This document shows, piece by piece, positions 14,863-22,646 of a stretch of DNA of 34,391 nucleotides. A program made the translations under genes and the position numbers. This stretch comes from JADCCX01 sp031431475 (GTDB taxonomy: Bacteria; Pseudomonadota; Alphaproteobacteria; Rhizobiales; Beijerinckiaceae). The DNA lies in contig JANPDL010000026.1 of assembly GCA_031431475.1 (NCBI GenBank), forward strand, positions 1-34,391. The letters run 5' to 3'. Position 1 is the first letter of the stretch. Every line of letters begins with the position of its first letter. Below the pieces are notes generated by a model, which was given only the letters and a program-made list of their open reading frames with translations, made no database searches and was not told where the DNA came from.

Positions 14863-16335
14863 ATGTCCCAGCGAAGCCTTGCAGGTTTCGGCGTTGCGTT
14901 GGTGCTTCTGGCGGGTTGGCCGGGAGCGAGCCTTGCGCAGCAGGCGCGGCCAACAGCGCCGCAGCCACAATCTCCCGTGAATCCTGTCGCTGCGCATGCA
15001 GCCGATGCGTTCAAGCCGCAGGACATCCGCGATGTGGAGCCCGCTTTCGGACCCGAATCGCTGGCGCGCACGCAGGCTGGGCTGAAGTTCTACGAGGATA
15101 TCGTGGCGCAAGGCGGCTGGAAGAAGCTGGCCGAAGGCGTGCGCGGCCTGAAGCAGGGCATGGACGGCGTGCATGTGCTGGCGCTGAAAGAGCGTCTCGC
15201 GGTTTCGGGCGATCTCGACAATGCCAACGCAGCTCTTGCGCAGTTCGATGCTGCGACCACGGCGGCGCTGAAGCGCTTCCAGTCCCGCCATGGCCTGACG
15301 GAGACCGGCAGCGTCGGGCGTCTGACATTCTCCGCCCTGAGCGTGCCTGCCGACATCCGCCTGAAGCAATTGCGGGCGTCAGTCGAGCGGCTGCAGAACA
15401 ATGTCTTCAGGTTCGAGAAGCGCTATGTCGTGGTCAATATCCCCGGCGCGGTGGTGGAAGCCGTCGCCAATGGCAAGGTCGAGAGACGGCATCTGGCAGT
15501 CGTGGGCAAGAAGGAACGGCCATCGCCGGTGATTTCGGCCCGCATCTCGTCTGTGAATCTCAACCCGCACTGGACTGTGCCAAATTCCATCATCAAGAAC
15601 GATGTGGCCAAGGCTCTGAAGAAGGATCTGGCCTATCTGAACAAGCACAATCTCCGCACGGTGAATTATCAAGGTGAGGAGATTGATCCCAACAGTGTGA
15701 ACTGGAATTTCAAGACGGCACCGGGTTTCATGTTGCGGCAGGACCCTGGCCCGCAGAATTCACTGGGTCAGCTCAAGATCGACATGCCGAATACCGAGGC
15801 GGTCTATATGCATGACACGCCCAAGAAGGAATTGTTCAGGCAGGATGTGCGTTTCCACTCCTCGGGTTGTGCGCGCGTCTCGGATGTGCGTGACCTTGGC
15901 GCTTGGTTGCTGTCCGAACAGGGCATCGACCGTGCGCAGATTGACCGCGATATCGAGGCGGGCCTTCGCACCGAGATCAAGCTGAAGAAGCATGTGCCGG
16001 TGGCTTGGGTTTACCTGACGGCCTATGGCGACGGGCAGGGCCATGTGCAATTCCGCGAGGATATCTATGGCCTCGACACACCCGAAGGCGTGGCGCTGAC
16101 GACGCTGGATGGCAAGAAGAAAGTGCGGCCAGCTGCGCCTGAGGCTATCCCGGTGGCTTCTGCCAAGCCGCGCAAGGCGCCTGCTGCTGTGGCGCAACGG
16201 TCCGGTGTCGATCCGATCATCACTGGGAGCTCGGCGTCGAGAAATACGCCAGTGCCGACGCGCCGAGCTTTGCCGGTGGCAAGTCCGCAGGACAACCCGC
16301 TGCCGCCCAAGCCTATTCCAGTGGCAACGCGCTGA
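14863..16335 (+). CDS. Periplasmic L,D-transpeptidase with peptidoglycan-binding domain
   Basis: This 490-aa exported enzyme forms 3-3 cross-links or attaches proteins to peptidoglycan. It has a signal peptide (MSQRSLAGFGVALVLLAGWP then GASLAQQ) and a Pro/Ala linker. A peptidoglycan-binding_1 domain follows at about 105-160 (GVHVLALKERLAVSG then FDAATTAALKRFQSRHGL). The YkuD catalytic domain at about 186-350 has His317 (VYMHDTP) and the active motif HSSGCARVS with Cys336. The size and order fit the long YcbB/LdtD-like class common in Rhizobiales, and the last 90 residues are low-complexity and basic. AGGAG at 14850-14854 supports ATG 14863 against upstream in-frame codons. A bidirectional terminator follows. 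Confidence 0.9.
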   Translation: MSQRSLAGFGVALVLLAGWPGASLAQQARPTAPQPQSPVNPVAAHAADAFKPQDIRDVEPAFGPESLARTQAGLKFYEDIVAQGGWKKLAEGVRGLKQGMDGVHVLALKERLAVSGDLDNANAALAQFDAATTAALKRFQSRHGLTETGSVGRLTFSALSVPADIRLKQLRASVERLQNNVFRFEKRYVVVNIPGAVVEAVANGKVERRHLAVVGKKERPSPVISARISSVNLNPHWTVPNSIIKNDVAKALKKDLAYLNKHNLRTVNYQGEEIDPNSVNWNFKTAPGFMLRQDPGPQNSLGQLKIDMPNTEAVYMHDTPKKELFRQDVRFHSSGCARVSDVRDLGAWLLSEQGIDRAQIDRDIEAGLRTEIKLKKHVPVAWVYLTAYGDGQGHVQFREDIYGLDTPEGVALTTLDGKKKVRPAAPEAIPVASAKPRKAPAAVAQRSGVDPIITGSSASRNTPVPTRRALPVASPQDNPLPPKPIPVATR

Positions 16336-16350
16336 GGAAATAGAACAAAG

Positions 16351-16383
16351 AAAAAGCCGCTTCAGACTGAAGCGGCTTTTTTT
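16351..16383. terminator. Bidirectional intrinsic terminator
   Basis: AAAAAGCCGCTTCA-GAC-TGAAGCGGCTTTTT is a GC-rich stem with A-tract before and T-tract after. It works as an intrinsic terminator on both strands. It closes the L,D-transpeptidase transcript on + and the atp operon on -. Confidence 0.9.
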
Positions 16384-16407
16384 GTTTCAACGGTGCGAAC
16401 CGTGCAA

Positions 16408-16884
16408 TCAGTTCATCCGACTGCGCACGTCCTTCAGACCCGCAGCAATGAGATCATCGGCGATCTTGCCGGTGGCCTGACCTTTGAGGATCACTTCTGC
16501 GGCGCGGATCGCAGCGTCTGCGGCGGCGGCGCGAACTTCTGCTGTCGCAGTTGCTTCGGCCATGGCGATCTTCTGCTCGGCCTGTTTCGTCCTGCGCACG
16601 ACATAATCCGCGAGCTTAGCTTCCTGATCAACGCGGATACGCTCGGCCTCGGCCTTGGCATCCTTGACGATCTGCTCGGCTTCTTTTTCAGCAGCAGTGC
16701 GCTTGGCTTCGTATTGCGCCAGCAGTGTTTCGGCTTCCTTGCGAAGGCTTGATGCAGCATCGAGCTGTTCAGAGACCTTCTGACCGCGTGCATCGAGCAT
16801 GGAAATCAGCGTCTTGTGAACGCCGAAATAGCCGAGAATGCCGACAAAGATAAAAAAGCCGATTGCGACGAAAAGGGTATCCAT
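16408..16884 (-). CDS. atpF: ATP synthase F0 subunit b
   Basis: This 158-aa stator protein has one N-terminal membrane helix (MDTLFVAIGFFIFVGILGYF) and a long charged, coiled-coil helix rich in Ala, Glu and Lys (SMLDARGQKVSEQLDAASSL onward). It anchors F1 to F0. It lies 13 bp after the b' gene and is the last gene of the atpI-B-E-F'-F operon. A bidirectional terminator follows. The paired b and b' subunits are typical of alphaproteobacteria and phototrophs. Confidence 0.93.
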   Translation of the reverse strand: MDTLFVAIGFFIFVGILGYFGVHKTLISMLDARGQKVSEQLDAASSLRKEAETLLAQYEAKRTAAEKEAEQIVKDAKAEAERIRVDQEAKLADYVVRRTKQAEQKIAMAEATATAEVRAAAADAAIRAAEVILKGQATGKIADDLIAAGLKDVRSRMN

Positions 16885-16897
16885 GTCCGTCGGCTCC

Positions 16898-17446
16898 TCA
16901 GGACTGGACCGAAGCGACGGCGCGCTTCAGTTCGTCCGACTTGGGCGCGACGCCCGTGATGCGCTTTACGATGTCCGCAGCAGTGTCAGCCGCAATACCG
17001 GCCACATTGCCCATGGCTTTGTCACGCGCGGTATTGATGCTGGCTTCGGATGCCGCGAGCTTCGCTGCGGTATCCGCTTCCACGATCTTGCGTTTGGCTT
17101 CCGTAGCAGCGGCGGCTGCATCCTTTGCCTTCTGGGCGGTGGACTGGGCACCGGCCTTAGCGTCTGCAAGAAGCTTTTCATAAGCCTCTCCTGCTGCCTT
17201 GGCCTTGTCCTGCATGGCGGCGGCAGCCTTGAGGTCGCCGTCGATCTTGCCTTCCCGCGTTTCCAGAATCTCTGCCACGCGCGGCAATGCGATCTTGGAC
17301 ATGAGATAATACAGAACGCCAAACGTGAGCACGAGCCAGAAGATCTGGCCGGGGAATGTCGAGGCGTCGAAGGGCGGGAAAGTCCCGCCGCCTTCCGCTT
17401 TTGCGGTTTCGGCGGCATGGGCTGTCCCGATGAGAAGCGAGATCAT
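16898..17446 (-). CDS. atpF': ATP synthase F0 subunit b'
   Basis: This 182-aa second stator subunit (called atpG in some alphaproteobacterial annotations) has an N-terminal hydrophobic stretch (MISLLIGTAHAAE), then the membrane helix PGQIFWLVLTFGVLYYLMSK (about 32-51) and a long Ala/Lys/Glu coiled coil. The motif LPRVAEILETREGKI marks the b/b' family. AAGGTGG about 11 bases before the ATG is a good ribosome-binding site. An intra-operon hairpin at 17474-17497 separates it from atpE, which would lower its expression relative to the c-ring subunit. Confidence 0.92.
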   Translation of the reverse strand: MISLLIGTAHAAETAKAEGGGTFPPFDASTFPGQIFWLVLTFGVLYYLMSKIALPRVAEILETREGKIDGDLKAAAAMQDKAKAAGEAYEKLLADAKAGAQSTAQKAKDAAAAATEAKRKIVEADTAAKLAASEASINTARDKAMGNVAGIAADTAADIVKRITGVAPKSDELKRAVASVQS

Positions 17447-17473
17447 CGGTCCACCTTAAAAAAGCGAAGAAAA

Positions 17474-17497
17474 CTCCCGCCGCTCAGGCGGCGGGAG
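17474..17497 (-). terminator. Intra-operon hairpin after atpE (candidate attenuating terminator)
   Basis: On the minus strand CTCCCGCCGC-CTGA-GCGGCGGGAG is a perfect 10-bp GC stem followed by TTTTCTTCGC and TTTTTT. It lies in the 64-bp gap between atpE and atpF'. It could partly terminate transcription or protect the 3' end of an atpE message, favouring c-subunit excess. The T-tract is interrupted, so termination would be incomplete. Confidence 0.65.
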
Positions 17498-17510
17498 ATA
17501 TTGGCCGAAA

Positions 17511-17741
17511 TCAGCTCTTCACGAAGAGCAGGATCAGCGCCACGACGAAGGCGAAGATGCCCAGACCTTCGGCCAGCGCCGCGCCGATGAAGGCGCGACC
17601 GAACTGGCTGTCGGCGGCCGACGGGTTGCGCAGTGCGCCCGAAAGGAAGTTACCGAAGATTGTGCCAACGCCGATTGCGGCGGCGCCCATTCCGATGGCT
17701 GCAAGTCCAGCGCCGATGAGCGCTGCGGCATCCGTTTCCAT
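17511..17741 (-). CDS. atpE: ATP synthase F0 subunit c
   Basis: This 76-aa proteolipid forms the rotating proton ring. It has two hydrophobic helices, about 5-32 (glycine-rich AIGMGAAAIGVGTIFGNF) and 52-74, separated by the polar loop with the conserved RNP (Arg38-Asn-Pro). The proton-carrying carboxylate is Glu58 (ALAEGLGIF). The ATG at 17741 is preceded by AGGAG and fits the family. A longer in-frame extension would overlap atpB and lacks family support. A pyrimidine-rich mRNA tract lies upstream and a strong hairpin downstream. Both are consistent with elevated expression of this multicopy subunit. Confidence 0.96.
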   Translation of the reverse strand: METDAAALIGAGLAAIGMGAAAIGVGTIFGNFLSGALRNPSAADSQFGRAFIGAALAEGLGIFAFVVALILLFVKS

Positions 17742-17799
17742 ATGAAGCTCCTGATTGTTCTGGTGAGGGAGAGAGAGGGAGAGACTGAATTTTCTGAAA

Positions 17800-18567
17800 T
17801 CAGTGTCCGGGGTGAAGCGCATCATTGAGATAGATGCAAGTCAGAATTGAAAAGACGAATGCCTGAAGGCACGCGACAAGCAATTCCAAAGCGTAAAGAG
17901 CGACAATCATGGCCATCGGCAGCGGCGTCAGCGCGATCACCGCGCCACCAGTGCTCAGCATCAGCACAATGAACCCGGCGAAAACCTTGAGCGCAATATG
18001 GCCCGCCAGCATGTTGGCGAACAGACGCATAGACAGGCTGATGGGGCGCGAGATGAACGAGATGACCTCGATCAGCACGATGAAAGGCATCAACAGCGCC
18101 GGCACTCCGGACGGCACGAAAAGGCCGAAGAAATGGGTGCCGTGCTTGGCGAAGCCGTAAATGATCACGGTGCTGATCACTAGCATAGCGAACATGAAGG
18201 TGACGACGATGTGGCTGGTGACTGTGAATGTCCCGGGGATAAGGCCGACAAGGTTGCAGATCAGCACGAAAATGAAGAGTGAGAACACCAGCGGCATGAA
18301 TTTCATGCCTTCCTTGCCGGTGGTGGAGCGAACGGTGTCCGCCATGAATTCATACAGCATTTCCGCCGCTGATTGCAGGCGGCCTGGCACAAGTGATTTC
18401 GACTTCGTGCCGTAGATCATGAGAAAGTAGATGATGACGACTGCGACAATCATGAACAGTGCCGAATTGGTCAGCGACAGATCATTGCCGAAGACGTTGA
18501 TCGACGGACCAATCCGGGCAATCTCGAATTGGTGGATAGGGTCGATACCGCCTGCTTCGCTCGCCAC
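17800..18567 (-). CDS. atpB: ATP synthase F0 subunit a
   Basis: This 255-aa membrane stator subunit provides the proton half-channels against the c-ring. Family features are DPIHQFEI near the N-terminus, PLVFSLFIFVLICNLVGLIP, and the essential Arg in SLSMRLFANMLAGH. The C-terminus is ELLVACLQAFVFSILTCIYL. Several membrane helices are evident. The start is a GTG at 18567 with GAGGTAA upstream. It sits between atpI and atpE in the standard alphaproteobacterial F0 order. The F1 genes are not in this window, the usual split arrangement in this class. Confidence 0.95.
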   Translation of the reverse strand: MASEAGGIDPIHQFEIARIGPSINVFGNDLSLTNSALFMIVAVVIIYFLMIYGTKSKSLVPGRLQSAAEMLYEFMADTVRSTTGKEGMKFMPLVFSLFIFVLICNLVGLIPGTFTVTSHIVVTFMFAMLVISTVIIYGFAKHGTHFFGLFVPSGVPALLMPFIVLIEVISFISRPISLSMRLFANMLAGHIALKVFAGFIVLMLSTGGAVIALTPLPMAMIVALYALELLVACLQAFVFSILTCIYLNDALHPGH

Positions 18568-18613
18568 TAATTACCTCATTTTGTGCGGATAACCGGCCGG
18601 CCGATCATCCGTT

Positions 18614-19012
18614 CTAACTTTTCGTCTTATCGTTCGCGCCGGGGCCTGTCGGCTTCATCGCGATCTTGTAGACATTCCATAACCCGGCGATCATGCCCAG
18701 AAGGAGCAGGATCAACATTGCAAATGGCTTTGTCCCCAGCCAGCGGTCAACCCACCAGCCCAGAAACCCGCCCACAAGCACACCCGCCACCAGCTCAGAT
18801 GTGACCCGAAAACCGGTTCCCATCGCCTTGCCAAGCCCGACAGCAGGTGTCGTTGCAGCAGCAGACTTGCGCTCGTCTTCGACGTGAACAATCTCCGCCT
18901 TGATCGCACCCGACAATTTGTCGAGGCGGGCCTTCAGTTCCGCGTCATGATTATTGGGGCCAGAGCTTTTTGAGCTCATGTCGGGATCGTCCGCTGTCTT
19001 GGCACTCATCAT
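18614..19012 (-). CDS. atpI: ATP synthase protein I (F0 assembly factor)
   Basis: The 132-aa product is the first gene of the F0 operon. The N-terminal half is charged (SSKSSGPNNHDAELKARLDK). The C-terminal half has two membrane helices with the glycine-rich AtpI pattern, GTGFRVTSELVAGVLVGGFL, then GWWVDRWLGTKPFAMLILLL. AtpI helps c-ring assembly. ATGs at 19012, 19009 and 18979 are in frame, and the true start is not resolved. A near-consensus sigma-70 promoter lies about 70 bp upstream. Confidence 0.9.
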   Translation of the reverse strand: MMSAKTADDPDMSSKSSGPNNHDAELKARLDKLSGAIKAEIVHVEDERKSAAATTPAVGLGKAMGTGFRVTSELVAGVLVGGFLGWWVDRWLGTKPFAMLILLLLGMIAGLWNVYKIAMKPTGPGANDKTKS

Positions 19013-19081
19013 CGATCCGCTGGCGAACCGCTGTCAAATGCTGGAACAAGCGACTTTTCAGCCGCCCCTCAATCGCGCCGA

Positions 19082-19110
19082 TACATATTTTCGCCCCCTT
19101 GATCTGTCAA
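19082..19110 (-). promoter_or_regulatory. Sigma-70-type promoter of the F0 atp operon
   Basis: On the minus strand a perfect TTGACA (19110-19105) is followed after exactly 17 bp by TATGTA (19087-19082). Transcription would start about 65 nt before the atpI ATG. The rest of the 212-bp gap between atpI and the SDR gene shows no coding frame of note. Confidence 0.75.
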
Positions 19111-19224
19111 GCGCGGTGAATCAAAGGCAAATCGTTGAAATCAGGGTCATTTTTCAAAATTGCTGCACTGCAGTCGCATTGCCGCAGGCGATGTGCCCGG
19201 AAAGACACATGAATCAATCTTGCG

Positions 19225-20088
19225 TCAGTCCGAATTTGCCATCGATTTGAGGCCTTCGCGGTAGGTGGGGTAGCGTAACTGATAGTCCAGCACCTCGCGC
19301 AGCCGTCGATTCGAGCATCTCTTGCTCTCGGAATAGAAACTGCGGGCCATTTCGGAGAGTTTTGCGTCGGCAAAAGGTATTTCCGGTGGTGGTGGCACGC
19401 CCAGCAGGTCGGCAGCGTAACTCACCACGTCTTGCGGCGGACAGGGCTCGTTGTCGCAAATGTTGAACGCACCCGTAATGGCGGGGTGCAGAAATCCCGC
19501 CATCGCTGCGCCCGCGATATCCTCGACATGGATGCGGTTGAAGACCTGTCTCACTTTTATGATGCGCCGCGCCGTGCCTTCGCGCAGATCATCGAGTTGA
19601 TTGCGACCGGGACCGTAGATACCCGCGAGGCGGTGGATCTGTACTGAAACACCATGCTCCTGCCCGAAGGCTATCCACGCCTCTTCCGCCAACACCCGCC
19701 GCTTGCCGCGCTCGCTGGTTGGCTTGAGTGGCGCTGACTCGTCGATCCACGCGCCACCATGGTCGCCATAGACGCCGACGGTGGAGAGATAGACGATGGT
19801 GCGCAGGTTTTCGGCGTTCGTCAGTTCCGGCCTGAGTTGCCGCAGCATCGGATCACCCGCGTCATCGGGTGCTGCCGATACCAGCAGGCAATCCGCACTT
19901 TCCAGTGCTGCCGCTACCAGCGGACCCGCCGCGCCACCGGCGTAAACGATTGCATTGACGTCGGTCGCGCGCAGACGGTTCGCCTTGTCCAGCGTGCGCA
20001 CGGTTCCGCTGACACTGGTAAAGCGCTCGCCGTGGAGGCGGACGAGCGTTTCTGCGCTGTAGCCGAGGCCGAAGCAGAAGAGATTCAT
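19225..20088 (-). CDS. NAD(P)-binding SDR-like protein, YeeZ-type
   Basis: This extended short-chain dehydrogenase/epimerase-like protein of about 287 aa has a Rossmann start MNLFCFGLGYSAETLVRL with a GxGYxA nucleotide site. It continues with VYLSTVGVYGDHGG, then HRLAGIYGPGRNQLDDL and FNRIHVEDIA, features of the YeeZ/nucleoside-diphosphate-sugar epimerase group. The usual YxxxK is not obvious, since the expected position reads VYGDHGG. The reaction is therefore unknown. The ATG at 20088 overlaps the queG stop as ATGA and has a GGGAATG ribosome site at suitable distance. In-frame ATGs at 20097 and 20103 would lie deeper in queG. It is probably co-transcribed with queG. Confidence 0.78.
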   Translation of the reverse strand: MNLFCFGLGYSAETLVRLHGERFTSVSGTVRTLDKANRLRATDVNAIVYAGGAAGPLVAAALESADCLLVSAAPDDAGDPMLRQLRPELTNAENLRTIVYLSTVGVYGDHGGAWIDESAPLKPTSERGKRRVLAEEAWIAFGQEHGVSVQIHRLAGIYGPGRNQLDDLREGTARRIIKVRQVFNRIHVEDIAGAAMAGFLHPAITGAFNICDNEPCPPQDVVSYAADLLGVPPPPEIPFADAKLSEMARSFYSESKRCSNRRLREVLDYQLRYPTYREGLKSMANSD

Positions 20089-21191
20089 GTGATGCATTCC
20101 CATTCCTCACAGACGCTGGCATCAGCTTCTGTCGCGAAATGCCCGTGTTTCAAGGCGCTTGCGCGCTCTGCGTCAAGCCGGGAGATCGCCCAGATTGCGG
20201 CTCCGCGCACGACTGGGTTTGGATCGGCGAGGTGGGGGAGGGTGGCTGCAAGGAGAGGAGGCGCATGCCCCGCATTCCCGGTTGCGATCAGCACGTTGCG
20301 GATGAATCTGTCTCGCCCTGTGCGCTTGATCGGTGAACCCGCGAATTTTGTGCGGAATGCCGCATCATCCAGCGCCAGCAGCTCCACAAGCGGTGGTGCT
20401 TTCAGATCTTCGCGCGCTTGCAGCTTGGCTTCACGGCCAGCCTCGGCGAACTTGTTCCACGGGCAGACCGCGAGGCAATCGTCACAACCGTAGATGCGGT
20501 TGCCCATGAGCGGGCGGAGCTCCCGGTCGATAGGTCCCTTGTGCTCGATCGTGAGGTAGCTGATGCAGCGGCGGCTATCGAGCACATAGGGTGCCGGAAA
20601 GGCATCGGTCGGGCAGGCCGTGAGGCAGCGGCGGCAGGAGCCACAATGGTCGGTCTCGGCCTCATCAGGCGGGAGATCGAGCGTGGTGACGATGGCCCCC
20701 AGAAACAGCCAGTTGCCGAGATCGCGCGATACAAGCACGCTGTGCTTGCCCTGCCAGCCCAGCCCCGCGGCTTGCGCCAGCGGCTTTTCCATCAACGGGG
20801 CTGTATCGACGAAGACTTTCACGGCATGATCCGTACGCGCTGCCAGCTTCTGCGCCAGTTGCTTGAGTCTGCCCTTGATCACATCGTGATAATCCCGGTG
20901 GCGCGCATAGACCGAGATCGTGCCGACCTCAGGCAGTGCCAGCGTCGCCAGCGGATCGTCCTCCGGTCCATAATTCATACCGAGCATGATGACGGAGCGC
21001 GCTTCAGGCCATAGCCCCTGCGGTGAGGCGCGCCTGTCGCGGTTCTCCGTCATCCAGTCCATCGTGCCGTGATGACCATCCGCTAGCCATGTATCCAGCG
21101 GCTGGTCGAAGGTCTGTGCAGCCGAAGTCACCCGGCACACATCAAAGCCGAGTGCGGTTGCTTCCTTGGTTAGCCAGAGCTTAACGTCCAT
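20085..21191 (-). CDS. queG: Epoxyqueuosine reductase
   Basis: This 368-aa cytoplasmic cobalamin- and iron-sulfur-dependent enzyme completes queuosine synthesis on tRNA. Two 4Fe-4S clusters are evident: CGSCRRCLTACP (Cys183/186/189/193) and GCDDCLAVCP (Cys236/239/243), plus Cys209. The catalytic region VFVDTAPLMEKPLAQAAGLG includes the conserved Asp129-Thr130 area. A C-terminal HEAT-like segment (LPHLADPNPVVRGAAIWAIS) is present as in QueG proteins. It diverges from uppP and overlaps the downstream SDR gene by 4 bp. Confidence 0.95.
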   Translation of the reverse strand: MDVKLWLTKEATALGFDVCRVTSAAQTFDQPLDTWLADGHHGTMDWMTENRDRRASPQGLWPEARSVIMLGMNYGPEDDPLATLALPEVGTISVYARHRDYHDVIKGRLKQLAQKLAARTDHAVKVFVDTAPLMEKPLAQAAGLGWQGKHSVLVSRDLGNWLFLGAIVTTLDLPPDEAETDHCGSCRRCLTACPTDAFPAPYVLDSRRCISYLTIEHKGPIDRELRPLMGNRIYGCDDCLAVCPWNKFAEAGREAKLQAREDLKAPPLVELLALDDAAFRTKFAGSPIKRTGRDRFIRNVLIATGNAGHAPPLLAATLPHLADPNPVVRGAAIWAISRLDAERASALKHGHFATEADASVCEEWECIT

Positions 21192-21248
21192 GATTCATAC
21201 GACACTGATGCACCGCGATTCCCGGCGGCGCGCACGAGGAACGATCCT

Positions 21249-22043
21249 ATGGAAATGCTCAAAGCGCTGATCCTCGGTTTTGTCGAGGGCTTTACCGAGT
21301 TCCTGCCGGTATCCTCTACCGGACATCTGCTGCTTGTGGGGCATTTTCTGGGCTTTGAATCCAAGGGCAAGACCTTCGAGATACTCGTGCAGTTCGGGGC
21401 GATTCTGGCCATTCTGATCGTTTATTTCTGGCGGCTGATGGATATCGCGAAAGGCATGTTCAGCGATCCCGTGAAGCGCAATTTCGTCATCGCGGTGCTG
21501 GTTGCCTTCGTGCCGGCGATGATCGTGGGCTTTTTCGCGCGTGATTTCATCAAGGGCGTCCTGTTCAAGCCGGAGATCGTCTGCATCGCGCTGATCGCGG
21601 GCGGGCTGGTGCTGCTGGTCATCGATGACCTGAAATTGCAGGGCGCGAAAGACGACGTGATGCAGTTTTCCATCCCGATGGCGCTGAAGATCGGCTGTTT
21701 CCAGTGCCTGGCCATGGTGCCGGGCGTGTCGCGCTCGGGTGCCACCATCGTCGGCGCGATGCTGATGGGGGCGAGCAAGCGTGCGGCGGCGGACTTTTCG
21801 TTCTTTCTCGCCATGCCAACCATGGCGGCGGCGTTCGGCTATGATCTGCTGAAGAGCTACAAGCTGTTGTCGTCCAACGATATTCTGCTGATCACCATCG
21901 GCTTTGCGGCGGCTTTCGTGTCCGGGCTGCTCGTGGTGCGCGGATTCCTGGGGTTCATTTCCAAGCACGGGTTTGCGCCGTTTGCCTGGTGGCGTATCGT
22001 GGTGGGATGTCTGGGACTGGCCGGATTGTGGGTGTGGGGGTAA
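21249..22043 (+). CDS. uppP: Undecaprenyl-diphosphatase
   Basis: This 264-aa inner-membrane enzyme (BacA family) recycles the C55 lipid carrier for peptidoglycan and other polymers. The two active-site blocks are complete: EGFTEFLPVSSTGHLLL (14-30, with Glu17, Ser23 and His26) and PGVSRSGATIVGA (158-170, with Arg162). Several hydrophobic segments are evident. It diverges from queG over 57 bp. GAGGAACG lies upstream of the ATG. A Phd/RelE-type pair follows after about 40 bp. Confidence 0.95.
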   Translation: MEMLKALILGFVEGFTEFLPVSSTGHLLLVGHFLGFESKGKTFEILVQFGAILAILIVYFWRLMDIAKGMFSDPVKRNFVIAVLVAFVPAMIVGFFARDFIKGVLFKPEIVCIALIAGGLVLLVIDDLKLQGAKDDVMQFSIPMALKIGCFQCLAMVPGVSRSGATIVGAMLMGASKRAAADFSFFLAMPTMAAAFGYDLLKSYKLLSSNDILLITIGFAAAFVSGLLVVRGFLGFISKHGFAPFAWWRIVVGCLGLAGLWVWG

Positions 22044-22086
22044 ATCCCCTGTTTACGGAATTGGGGGATTTTGCTATCTGTATGTC

Positions 22087-22371
22087 ATGACAGCCAAATC
22101 CGCCTCGCTCCAGATGAAAACCTTTGCCGCGTCCGACCTCAAGACGCGGCTGGGCGACATGTTCATGTCCGCCGCGCGCGAGCCCGTGCAGATCACCAAG
22201 CGCGGCAAGGAAGCCTTCGTATTGATGAGCGAGGAGCAGTTCCGCCGCTTCGAGGCGATGGAAGATGCGCTCTGGGCCGCGCGCGCCGCTCAGGCCATGA
22301 AGAGCGGCTTTGTTGGCGCGGACAAGGCGGAAGCGCTGCTGCAGGACCTGCTGGTGCAGAAATCGGCATGA
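22087..22371 (+). CDS. Phd/YefM-family antitoxin
   Basis: This 94-aa protein has the Phd/YefM opening pattern FAASDLKTRLGDMFMSAARE, then PVQITKRGKEAFVLMSEEQF and RRFEAMED. The family represses its own promoter with the N-terminal domain and neutralises the toxin with the C-terminal helix. The ATG at 22087 is chosen because upstream in-frame sequence lies inside uppP. The stop overlaps the toxin start as ATGA. The antitoxin-first order is normal for this family. Confidence 0.86.
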   Translation: MTAKSASLQMKTFAASDLKTRLGDMFMSAAREPVQITKRGKEAFVLMSEEQFRRFEAMEDALWAARAAQAMKSGFVGADKAEALLQDLLVQKSA

Positions 22372-22646
22372 GCCGCCTGAAGCTTGATTACACCAAGGAT
22401 TTTCTGAAAGAACTGGCCGGTCTGCCGCCCAAGCATTTCAAACAGGTGGTCAGCCGCGTTCTGGCGCTCACGGGTGATCCGTTGCCCGCCGACAGCAAGC
22501 AATTGCAGGGACATGCCGGATTGCGGCGGGTGGATTCGGGTGAGTACCGGATTGTCTATGATGTGACGGAGGATGCCGTGCGGATCATCATTGTGGGCAA
22601 GCGGAATGATGATGAGGTTTATCGGTTGCTGGACCGGAAGAGGTAG
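22368..22646 (+). CDS. RelE/ParE-superfamily toxin
   Basis: This 92-aa basic protein has the RelE fold pattern: LDYTKDFLKELAGLPPKHFK, LQGHAGLRRVDSGEYRIVYD and a C-terminal VRIIIVGKRNDDEVYRLLDR. RelE proteins cleave mRNA in the ribosomal A site. Basic residues Arg49-Arg50 and the Tyr-Arg-Ile strand, plus the GKRND end, match the family. It begins in the last bases of the antitoxin gene (ATGA). Its stop abuts the nth stop on the other strand with no spacer. It could belong to the ParE side of the superfamily. The pairing with Phd favours a RelE/Doc-like mixed TA unit. Confidence 0.87.
   Translation: MSRLKLDYTKDFLKELAGLPPKHFKQVVSRVLALTGDPLPADSKQLQGHAGLRRVDSGEYRIVYDVTEDAVRIIIVGKRNDDEVYRLLDRKR

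Noticed and set aside
22084..22093. TGTCATGACA palindrome at the Phd-type antitoxin start as its operator
   Set aside because: It is only 10 bp and overlaps the start codon. A short palindrome like this is expected by chance, so it is not reported as a site.
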